Part shown: piece by piece, positions 1 through 5,473 of the stretch
How positions within the stretch are numbered: position 1 is the first letter of the stretch
How the letters are laid out: each line of letters starts with the position of its first letter
Source of the DNA: JBJTIF01 sp046094825
GTDB taxonomy: Bacteria; Actinomycetota; UBA4738; HRBIN12
Direction of reading: 5' to 3'
Length of the DNA stretch: 5,840 nt
Assembly: GCA_046094825.1 (NCBI GenBank)
Contig: JBJTIF010000063.1
Span: forward strand, 1 to 5,840
The notes under the pieces: model-generated
What the model saw: only the letters and a program-made list of their open reading frames with translations
The model's database searches: none
Told to the model about the DNA's origin: nothing
Program-made: the position numbers and the translations under genes

Positions 1-2
1 CG

Positions 3-272
3 CGGGACGGCGCGCCGCTCGCCACGAGTCCGCTCGCCGTGGTGACCGCGGACGTCGCCCCCGCACCCGCCGCGGCCGCCGCACCCGCCGCCGCCCCGGC
101 AGCTGCGCCGCCCGCCGCGGCGCCCGCGGCGAAGCACGAGGTCGAGATGGACAAGGAGACGTTCGACGCCACCCTCGCGGAGCTCCTCGCGAAGGGCACC
201 GACCGCCGCGTCGCGGAGGGCCAGGCCCGCCGCGCCGCCATGATCGCCGCGCGGAAGAAGGCCGGCGCCTAG
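3..272 (+). CDS. C-terminal part of an unrecognised protein with an Ala/Pro-rich linker (5' end outside the window)
   Basis: The reading frame is open from the left edge to the TAG at 270-272, so this is probably the 3' end of a longer gene. GTG codons at 39 and 42 could start a 77-residue protein, but no Shine-Dalgarno sequence precedes them. Counting from the GTG at 39, residues 7-31 are almost entirely Ala and Pro, the composition of a flexible linker. Residues 32-77 form a charged, probably helical tail that begins KHEVEMDKETFDATLAELL and ends in a basic, Ala-rich stretch. That layout suggests a small appended helical domain behind a linker, but I do not recognise the family and assign no function. 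The stop overlaps the GTG start of the next gene (TAGTG), so the two are probably co-transcribed and translationally coupled. In many actinomycetes this slot upstream of the protease holds dacB; nothing visible here looks like a penicillin-binding protein. Confidence 0.6.
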   Translation, partial: RDGAPLATSPLAVVTADVAPAPAAAAAPAAAPAAAPPAAAPAAKHEVEMDKETFDATLAELLAKGTDRRVAEGQARRAAMIAARKKAGA

Positions 273-1357
273 TGCCGGCCGGGCCCGCGGACGGGCTCGA
301 CTGGTCGATGACCTCGCGGTCCTCCTCGATCGTCGACTGGAACGCCGCGGAGGCCGTCGGTCGCCGGATCGGCGGACGCGGACCCGGCACGTCGCGCGAG
401 GAGCGCGCGCGTCTCCGCACCGACCTCGCGTCCGCGGTCGCCGAGGCGACGTCCGCGGTCACCACGGCGAGCGGACTGGTGGCGAGCGGCGCGCCGTCCC
501 GCGCCTGGGTCATCTCGCGTCGCACGTGGGTCGCACGGAACCTCCAGGGGCTCGAGCGGGCGCTCGACCCGGTCGCCGATCGCCTCACGAAGGGCGAGCG
601 CTGGAGCGATGGCCGACGCGTCGCGATCGGGCTCCAGGTCGGTGGGCTCCTCGGCTACGCGTCCCGGAAGGTCCTCGGGCAGTACGACCTCTTCGTGCCG
701 CCCGACGACGACGGGCTCCTCTACTTCGTCGGGCCGAACGTCATCGAGGCCGAGCGCCGCTCCTCGTCGCTCCCGCCGCGGGACTTCCGTCTGTGGATCG
801 CGGCGCACGAGGTGACGCACCGCGTGCAGTTCGGTGCGACGCCCTGGCTGCGGGGCCACCTCCTCGATCTCGTCGACCGCTACCTCACGACGATGGATCT
901 CGATCCCGGGGCGATGACCGCGCAGGTCCGCCGCGCCGTCGAGGAGGTCCGTGCCGGCCGCGTCCCCGAGGGGTTCGGCGCGGTGTTCCTCCTCCTCTCC
1001 GAGGAGCAGCGCGAGCTCTTCCGTCGGATGCAGGGGCTCATGTCGCTCCTGGAGGGGCACGCGACGTACGTGATGAACGAGGTCGCGCGCGACCGCGTGG
1101 CCGATCTCGAGGCGATGCGGCGCACCCTGCGCGAGCGACGCGCCGCGATCGGTGCCGCGGAGCGTGCGTTCCAGCGCGCGTCCGGGTTCGACCTCAAGGC
1201 GCGCCAGTACGACGCGGGGGAGCGATTCGTCCGCGCGGTCGTGGGTCGCGTCGGGCTCGACGGGTTCAACGCGGTCTGGTCGCGTCCCGAGCACCTCCCT
1301 CTCCCCGAGGAGATCGCCGAACCCGCGCGCTGGATCGCGAGGGTCGCGGGGGCCTGA
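272..1357 (+). CDS. Zinc-dependent metalloprotease, DUF2342/zincin_2 family ('F420 biosynthesis-associated')
   Basis: A 361-residue protein of the zincin_2 (DUF2342) family, listed in databases as a putative hydrolase or F420 biosynthesis-associated protein. The evidence is the family-typical N-terminus SSIVDWNAAEAVGRRI (about residues 17-33), the zinc motif HEVTH at 179-183 within AAHEVTHRVQFGATPWLR, and the downstream SLLEGHATYVMNEV, where E261 is the likely third zinc ligand. Length suits the family. No signal peptide or membrane segment is evident, so it is probably cytoplasmic. The substrate is unknown for the family, and the F420 link comes from co-occurrence across genomes rather than a shown reaction. 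The GTG at 272 is chosen because it overlaps the upstream TAG and has an AAGAAGG-like Shine-Dalgarno about ten bases before it. The ATG at 308 (residue 13) is an alternative lacking one. The TGA overlaps the tilS ATG, indicating translational coupling. Confidence 0.88.
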   Translation: MPAGPADGLDWSMTSRSSSIVDWNAAEAVGRRIGGRGPGTSREERARLRTDLASAVAEATSAVTTASGLVASGAPSRAWVISRRTWVARNLQGLERALDPVADRLTKGERWSDGRRVAIGLQVGGLLGYASRKVLGQYDLFVPPDDDGLLYFVGPNVIEAERRSSSLPPRDFRLWIAAHEVTHRVQFGATPWLRGHLLDLVDRYLTTMDLDPGAMTAQVRRAVEEVRAGRVPEGFGAVFLLLSEEQRELFRRMQGLMSLLEGHATYVMNEVARDRVADLEAMRRTLRERRAAIGAAERAFQRASGFDLKARQYDAGERFVRAVVGRVGLDGFNAVWSRPEHLPLPEEIAEPARWIARVAGA

Positions 1358-2046
1358 TGGCCCGTCCACCGGCCGTCGCCCGCGTCGTCGAGCGGGTCAC
1401 GGCGACGCTCCGCGACCACGCGATGGTCACGCCGGGCGAGACCGTCCTCGTCGCGGTCTCCGGCGGCGCCGATTCCCTCTGTCTCCTCCACGCGCTCGTC
1501 GAGCTGCGGCGGCTCTTCCGCCTCGACCTCGGCGTCTTCCACTTCGACCACCGGCTCCGCCGGGGCTCGCCCGACGACGCCCGCTACGTCGCGTCCGTCG
1601 CGACGCGACTCGGGCTCCCGCTCCACGCGACCGTCGCGGACACGCGGCCCGCGCCGGGCGACTCGATCGAGGACTGGGCGCACCGCGTCCGCTACGAGGC
1701 CTTCGCGCGCGCGATGCGCGACGCGGGCGCGACGCGCGGTGCGACGGGGCACACCCGGGACGACCAGGCCGAGAGCGTTCTGCTCGGGCTCTTCCGCGGT
1801 GGCGGGCTCGCCTCCGTCGCGGGGATCGACCCGGTCTCCGGCCCGTTCGTCCGCCCGCTCATCGAGACCTCGCGCGCGGAGGTCGAGGCCTTCTGCCGCG
1901 CCCGCCGCCTCCGTCCGCGCGAGGATCCGACGAACGCCGACCCGCGACTCCTGCGCAACGCGATCCGCCACCGCGTGCTCCCCGCGCTCGAACGGGCGAA
2001 CGGCCGCGACGTCCGACCCGCCCGCCGATCGCGCTCGGGAGCGTGA
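1357..2046 (+). CDS. tilS: tRNA(Ile)-lysidine synthase, C-terminally truncated by an inverted segment
   Basis: TilS uses ATP to attach lysine to C34 of the CAU-anticodon tRNA-Ile, changing decoding from AUG to AUA, and is normally essential. The PP-loop ATPase domain is complete: SGGADS at residues 35-40, HFDHRLR at 62-68, GHTRDDQAES at 131-140, and the end-of-domain signature PTNADPRLLRNAIRHRVLP at 191-209. The ATG overlaps the protease stop as TGATG. The frame is normal to about codon 222 (base 2021). It then enters a reversed copy of its own sequence, adds seven unrelated residues (RRSRSGA) and stops at 229 aa. Actinomycete TilS proteins are usually well over 300 aa, so the central and C-terminal tRNA-contacting parts are missing. 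The next roughly 50 codons are present nearby but on the minus strand. The native protein is probably longer, and this form is either a chimera or a damaged gene. Family identity is certain; the 3' end is doubtful. Confidence 0.9.
   Translation: MARPPAVARVVERVTATLRDHAMVTPGETVLVAVSGGADSLCLLHALVELRRLFRLDLGVFHFDHRLRRGSPDDARYVASVATRLGLPLHATVADTRPAPGDSIEDWAHRVRYEAFARAMRDAGATRGATGHTRDDQAESVLLGLFRGGGLASVAGIDPVSGPFVRPLIETSRAEVEAFCRARRLRPREDPTNADPRLLRNAIRHRVLPALERANGRDVRPARRSRSGA
1935..2021 (+). repeat. Left arm of a perfect 87-bp inverted repeat, inside tilS
   Basis: Base-by-base comparison shows these 87 bases are the exact reverse complement of 2172-2258 (paired positions sum to 4193). The match breaks at 1934/2259 on the outside and 2022/2171 on the inside. 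The arm encodes the conserved end of the TilS ATPase domain, from the Ala after PTN to about codon 222. It is therefore gene sequence duplicated in inverted orientation rather than a dedicated recombination site. The arms are separated by 150 bp. Confidence 0.97.
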
Positions 2047-2258
2047 GGAGGCCGGTCGCCGGCACCTGCACCCCGGTCGCCGTCTCCTCGAGGAGTTCCT
2101 CCGCGGCCTCGGCGGCCTGCCGGTCGAGCTCCTCGGCGTCGCGGCGCAGGATCGCCGCGGTGCGGGCGAGCGCGGGTCGGACGTCGCGGCCGTTCGCCCG
2201 TTCGAGCGCGGGGAGCACGCGGTGGCGGATCGCGTTGCGCAGGAGTCGCGGGTCGGCG
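2022..2258 (-). pseudogene. tilS: Displaced, inverted internal fragment of tilS
   Basis: Read on the minus strand from 2258 down to 2022, this stretch repeats TilS residues from about 194 to 222 (ADPRLLRNAIRHRVLPALE and onward). It then continues without a break into about 49 further residues, beginning LARTAAILRRDAEELDRQAA and ending GLLTLPSAIGG, which fit the helical region following the ATPase domain in actinomycete TilS proteins. This is the sequence that should follow codon 222 of the forward gene but lies in reverse. The fragment has no start or ribosome binding site of its own. Upstream on the minus strand it is bordered by antisense hpt sequence, and downstream by antisense tilS sequence. 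On the plus strand, 2047-2258 holds no gene. I see it as a by-product of rearrangement or chimera formation, not an expressed gene. Confidence 0.85.
2172..2258 (-). repeat. Right arm of the perfect 87-bp inverted repeat, directly upstream of hpt
   Basis: This is the exact reverse complement of 1935-2021. Its outer edge (2258/2259) is where recognisable Hpt coding sequence begins, so the arm occupies the place where the tilS 3' end and the hpt start and ribosome binding site would be expected. If transcribed, the two arms could fold into an 87-bp hairpin with a 150-nt loop, which would be disruptive inside a housekeeping operon. Confidence 0.97.
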
Positions 2259-2825
2259 GGGGGCACGACGCCGCGGTTCGAGGCGTACGAGCGGGACATC
2301 GAGCGGGTCCTCATCACCGAGGAGGACATCAAGGCGAAGCTCCGTGACCTCGGCGACGCGATCACCCGCGACTACGCGGGCAAGGACCTCCTCCTCGTGT
2401 GCGTGCTCAAGGGGGCCTTCGCGATGATGGCCGACCTCGCGCGCCACATCCGCCTCCCGCTCGACATGGACTTCATGGCGGTCGCCTCCTACGGTGCGTC
2501 GACGAAGTCCTCCGGCGTCGTGCAGATCCTGAAGGACCTCGACCACGACCTCGAGGGGCGGCACGTGCTCCTCGTCGAGGACATCATCGACACCGGCCTC
2601 ACCCTGAACTACCTCGTCGAGAACCTCCGGGGCCGCCGGCCCGCGAGCGTCGACATCTGCGCCCTCCTGCGGAAGACCGGCATCCAGCGGGTGCCGATCG
2701 AGGCCCGCTACGTGGGGTTCGAGATCCCGAACGAGTTCGTGATCGGCTACGGGCTCGACTTCGCCGAGAAGTTCCGCAACCTCCCGTACATCGCGACGCT
2801 GAAGCCCGCCACGTACGGCGGCTGA
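2259..2825 (+). CDS. hpt: Hypoxanthine(-guanine) phosphoribosyltransferase; start codon not found
   Basis: Hpt transfers phosphoribose from PRPP to hypoxanthine or guanine to give IMP or GMP in purine salvage, in the cytoplasm. Counted from base 2259, the fragment contains the characteristic start of the fold DIERVLITEEDI (about 13-24), LKGAF at 50-54, the flexible-loop SYG at 77-79, the PRPP-binding acidic motif EDIIDTG at 107-113, and the base-binding FVIGYGLDF at 160-168, ending in a TGA at 2823-2825. At 188 codons it is close to the family's full length. No in-frame ATG or GTG lies before the conserved fold. The only alternative is a TTG at 2235 inside the inverted repeat, which would add foreign residues. 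Coding similarity appears to begin right at the repeat edge, so the true start was probably removed by the same event that damaged tilS. The coordinate 2259 is the first base after the repeat, not a claimed start. Confidence 0.9.
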   Translation, partial: GGTTPRFEAYERDIERVLITEEDIKAKLRDLGDAITRDYAGKDLLLVCVLKGAFAMMADLARHIRLPLDMDFMAVASYGASTKSSGVVQILKDLDHDLEGRHVLLVEDIIDTGLTLNYLVENLRGRRPASVDICALLRKTGIQRVPIEARYVGFEIPNEFVIGYGLDFAEKFRNLPYIATLKPATYGG

Positions 2826-2858
2826 CGCGCGCATCCGGGAAGCCGGGTCGGGGGCCTC

Positions 2859-2867
2859 TGCTACCAT
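2859..2867 (+). promoter_or_regulatory. Candidate extended -10 promoter for ftsH
   Basis: TGCTACCAT matches the extended -10 pattern TGnTAnnnT used by high-GC bacterial housekeeping sigma factors. It sits in the only real intergenic gap (2826-2927), 61 bases before the ftsH start. No convincing -35 hexamer is seen 16-18 bases upstream, which is tolerated in extended -10 promoters. Transcription would start near 2872-2876. The call rests on motif and position only. Confidence 0.5.
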
Positions 2868-2875
2868 CGTGTTCG

Positions 2876-2900
2876 CGGGCACCCGATCACCCGGTGCCCG
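2876..2900 (+). promoter_or_regulatory. Stem-loop at the predicted 5' end of the ftsH mRNA
   Basis: CGGGCACC (2876-2883) pairs perfectly with GGTGCCCG (2893-2900), giving an 8-bp GC-rich stem with a 9-base loop. It lies just after the predicted transcription start and before the Shine-Dalgarno sequence. No T-tract follows (the next bases are mostly C), so it is not a standard intrinsic terminator. A stabilising 5' hairpin or a protein-binding leader is possible; its function is inference. Confidence 0.4.
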
Positions 2901-2911
2901 ACCCCCCGCAC

Positions 2912-2919
2912 GGGAAGGA
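2912..2919 (+). promoter_or_regulatory. Shine-Dalgarno sequence deciding the TTG start of ftsH
   Basis: GGGAAGGA ends eight bases before the TTG at 2928. It is the strongest ribosome binding site in the window and supports this TTG as the ftsH start. No ATG or GTG start lies nearby in this frame. Confidence 0.75.
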
Positions 2920-2927
2920 CGGCGAAC

Positions 2928-4853
2928 TTGGCCACTCCACCTCGACCGACCCGCCGGCGGATCCTCCGGGGGCCGGCCCTCATCGCCGTGCTCATCCTCG
3001 TGGGGATGTGGGTCTTCCTCCTCTTCGGTGACGGCACCGCGCGCGGCGAACGGCTGACCTACAGCGAGTTCCAGACGAAGGTCGACGCCGGCGAGGTCGC
3101 GACCGCCACCTTCCTCGAGGGCGAGCAGGTCATCTCCGGCGAGCTCCAGGACGGCACCGAGTACGTCGCGTCGTACCCGCTCGCGGTCCAGGAGACGCTC
3201 ACGGAGGAGCTCCAGCAGCAGGGCGTGCAGGTCGACGCCGACCCGCAGAAGGGCTCGCCGCTCGGCAACCTCGTGTTCCAGCTCTTCCCCGTCCTGCTCA
3301 TCGTCGGGGCGTTCCTGTGGATCATGAACCAGTCGCAGGCGGGCGGCGGGCGCGTGATGCAGTTCGGGCGCTCGAAGGCCAAGCAGGTGACGAAGGACCA
3401 GCCGAAGACGACGTTCGCCGACGTCGCGGGCGTCGACGAAGCGATCGAGGAACTCCAGGAGGTGAAGGAGTACCTCCAGAACCCGACGAAGTTCCAGGCG
3501 ATGGGTGCGAAGATCCCGCGCGGCGTGCTCCTGTTCGGGCCTCCGGGCACCGGCAAGACGCTCCTCGCGCGCGCGGTCGCGGGCGAGGCGGGCGTTCCCT
3601 TCTTCTCGATCTCGGGGTCGGACTTCGTCGAGATGTTCGTCGGCGTCGGTGCCGCGCGCGTCCGCGACCTCTTCGAGCAGGCGAAGGCCGCCGCCCCCGC
3701 GATCGTGTTCATCGACGAGATCGACGCGGTCGGTCGCCACCGCGGCGCGGGTCTCGGCGGGGGCCACGACGAGCGCGAGCAGACCCTGAACCAGCTCCTC
3801 GTCGAGATGGACGGCTTCGACCAGCGGACCGCGGTCATCCTCATGGCCGCGACGAACCGCCCCGACATCCTCGACCCCGCGCTCCTGCGTCCGGGCCGTT
3901 TCGACCGGCAGATCACCGTCGACCGCCCCGACCTCGAGGGCCGCAAGGCGATCCTCCGGGTGCACGCGCGCGGCAAGCCCCTCGATGAGACGGTGAACCT
4001 CGACGTCATCGCGCAGCGCACGCCCGGGTTCACCGGCGCCGACCTCGCGAACGTCATCAACGAGTCCGCGCTCCTCACCGCGCGGTGGGGCGAGCCGAAG
4101 ATCGCGATGCGCGCCGTCGAGGAGGCGATCGACCGCGTCATGGCGGGTCCCGAGCGCAAGAGCCGCGTCATGAGCGACCGCGAGCGCCGGATGATCGCGT
4201 ACCACGAGGGCGGCCACGCGCTCGTCGCGTACGTGCTCCCGAACACCGACCCGGTCCACAAGATCTCCGTGATCCCCCGCGGCCGCGCGCTCGGCTACAC
4301 GCTCACGCTGCCGGAGCAGGACAAGGTCCTCGCGACGCGCGAGCAGCTCACCGACGAGCTCGCGATGCTCCTCGGGGGTCGCGTCGCGGAGGAGATCACC
4401 GTCGGCGACATCACGACCGGCGCCGCGAACGACATCGAGCGCGCGACGAAGATCGCCCGGCAGATGGTGACGGAGTACGGCATGTCCGACCTCGTCGGAC
4501 CGCTCACCCTCGGCCAGAAGCAGCACGAGGTCTTCCTCGGCCGCGACTTCTCCTCGACGCAGGACTACAGCGACCAGGTCGCCTTCGAGATCGACACGGA
4601 GGTCCGGCGCCTGATCGACCAGGCGCACGACGAGGCGCTCGAGATCCTCCAGCAGCATCGGGCGAAGCTCGAGGAGCTCGCCGAGGTGCTCATCGAGAAG
4701 GAGACGATCGACCGCGACGAGGTCGCATCGCTCTTCGCCGACGTCGCGAAGCGACCGCCGCGCGATGCGACGGTCCACGGCGCCGGACTCGCGGTCTCGC
4801 GCCGCGCCGTCCGCCAGCAGCGCGAGGGCCGCGCAGCCCCCGGCACGCTCTAG
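2928..4853 (+). CDS. ftsH: ATP-dependent zinc metalloprotease FtsH
   Basis: A 641-residue membrane-anchored AAA+ protease that extracts and degrades membrane and unstable cytoplasmic proteins as a hexamer. In order: a basic N-terminus (1-16), first membrane helix (about 17-34), an extracytoplasmic domain (about 35-113), second membrane helix (about 115-134), and the AAA module. The AAA module has Walker A GPPGTGKT (204-211), the pore loop FVEMFVGVG (233-241), Walker B IVFIDEIDAV (259-268) and the second region of homology AATNRPDILDPALLRPGRFD, with arginine fingers near R321 and R324. The protease domain has HEGGH at 426-430, with Gly where HEAGH is commoner, and the third zinc ligand D502 in GAANDI. 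A helical C-terminus and a short basic Arg/Ala-rich tail follow. Length is typical. Start is TTG with a strong ribosome binding site. It likely has its own promoter and may read through to folE, 16 bases downstream. Confidence 0.97.
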   Translation: MATPPRPTRRRILRGPALIAVLILVGMWVFLLFGDGTARGERLTYSEFQTKVDAGEVATATFLEGEQVISGELQDGTEYVASYPLAVQETLTEELQQQGVQVDADPQKGSPLGNLVFQLFPVLLIVGAFLWIMNQSQAGGGRVMQFGRSKAKQVTKDQPKTTFADVAGVDEAIEELQEVKEYLQNPTKFQAMGAKIPRGVLLFGPPGTGKTLLARAVAGEAGVPFFSISGSDFVEMFVGVGAARVRDLFEQAKAAAPAIVFIDEIDAVGRHRGAGLGGGHDEREQTLNQLLVEMDGFDQRTAVILMAATNRPDILDPALLRPGRFDRQITVDRPDLEGRKAILRVHARGKPLDETVNLDVIAQRTPGFTGADLANVINESALLTARWGEPKIAMRAVEEAIDRVMAGPERKSRVMSDRERRMIAYHEGGHALVAYVLPNTDPVHKISVIPRGRALGYTLTLPEQDKVLATREQLTDELAMLLGGRVAEEITVGDITTGAANDIERATKIARQMVTEYGMSDLVGPLTLGQKQHEVFLGRDFSSTQDYSDQVAFEIDTEVRRLIDQAHDEALEILQQHRAKLEELAEVLIEKETIDRDEVASLFADVAKRPPRDATVHGAGLAVSRRAVRQQREGRAAPGTL

Positions 4854-4869
4854 GCCGGGAGCCTCACCG

Positions 4870-5466
4870 ATGGCGGCCGGCGAGCGGCAGGGGCCTGCGG
4901 GCTTCGATCGGGCGAAGATCGAGGAGGGCGTCCGGCTCATCCTCGAGGGGGTCGGCGACGATCCGGCCCGCGGCGGCCTCGCGGAGACCCCGCGACGGGT
5001 CGCGGACATGTACGCCGAGGTCCTCTCGGGCATCGACGTCGACGCCGAGCCCCTGCTCACGGTCATCGCGGGTGCGGACTTCGACGAGATGATCATGGTG
5101 AAGGACATCCCGCTCGCCTCGCTCTGCGAGCACCACCTGCTGCCGTTCGTCGGCCGGGCCCACCTCGCGTACATCCCGAGCAAGGAGCATCGGATCACGG
5201 GCCTGTCGAAGCTCGCCCGCGTCGTCGACGTGCTCGCGAAGCGCCTCCAGGTGCAGGAACGTCTCACGACGCAGATCGCGGACGCGCTCGACCGTGCGCT
5301 CACGCCGCGCGGCGTGTTCGTGATGCTCGAGGCCGAGCACCTCTGCATGACGATGCGCGGCGTGAAGGCGCCGGGCGCGGTCACCGTGACCTCCGCCGTC
5401 CGCGGGCTCTTCCGCGAGGACGCGAAGACGCGGCAGGAGGCCCTGAGCGCGCTCGGGAAGGCCTGA
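4870..5466 (+). CDS. folE: GTP cyclohydrolase I
   Basis: FolE converts GTP to 7,8-dihydroneopterin triphosphate with release of formate, the first committed step of folate (pterin) synthesis, as a homodecamer in the cytoplasm. The 198-residue protein carries the N-terminal signature DPARGGLAETPRRVADMY (31-48) and the active-site block SLCEHHLLPFVG (84-95), with zinc ligands C86 and H89. It also has AYIPSKEHRITGLSKLARVV (100-119), RLQVQERLT (125-133), and EAEHLCMTMRGV (154-165) with the third zinc ligand C159 and catalytic-site H157. All expected zinc ligands are present, so it is the zinc-dependent type IA enzyme, and its length is normal. The ATG at 4870 is chosen because GGGAG (4857-4861) lies eight bases upstream and the conserved region begins soon after; the open frame further upstream is only ftsH overlap. 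It is probably co-transcribed with ftsH and folP. Confidence 0.97.
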   Translation: MAAGERQGPAGFDRAKIEEGVRLILEGVGDDPARGGLAETPRRVADMYAEVLSGIDVDAEPLLTVIAGADFDEMIMVKDIPLASLCEHHLLPFVGRAHLAYIPSKEHRITGLSKLARVVDVLAKRLQVQERLTTQIADALDRALTPRGVFVMLEAEHLCMTMRGVKAPGAVTVTSAVRGLFREDAKTRQEALSALGKA

Positions 5467-5473
5467 CCGCCCG

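Noticed and set aside
269..1369. A 366-codon minus-strand open frame mirroring the metalloprotease.
   Set aside because: It is a complementary shadow of the real plus-strand gene, which carries a zinc motif, coupled start and family features. The mirror frame has none.
1935..2258. A phase-variation switch in which the 150-bp segment flips between inverted repeats to turn tilS on and off.
   Set aside because: I restored the segment to the forward orientation on paper. TilS then gains about 49 good residues but reads into the reversed arm as Arg/Gly-rich residues and ends out of frame within hpt, and hpt still lacks a start. Neither orientation gives two intact genes, there is no invertase nearby, and the arms are plain tilS coding sequence.
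1152..2825. A 557-codon open frame suggesting a fusion of an upstream domain to Hpt.
   Set aside because: Only the last part, after 2259, is Hpt. The portion before it is an off-frame reading of the protease and tilS and crosses the inverted repeat, so it is not a TilS-Hpt fusion.
2876..2900. Intrinsic terminator after hpt.
   Set aside because: The stem is good, but no run of T follows, and it lies between a promoter-like -10 and the ftsH ribosome binding site, so a leader hairpin fits better.
4203..4217. HEGGH instead of HEAGH in FtsH as a sign of a damaged active site.
   Set aside because: The middle residues of HEXXH are variable. Both His ligands, the catalytic Glu and the downstream Asp ligand are all present, so the protease should be active.
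1692..5384. A minus-strand open frame of 1230 codons opposite tilS, hpt, ftsH and folE.
   Set aside because: It is the antisense shadow of strongly G/C-ending codons, which remove stop codons on the opposite strand. Its composition is Arg/Glu/Asp/Leu-rich without family motifs, and it lies opposite unmistakable genes.
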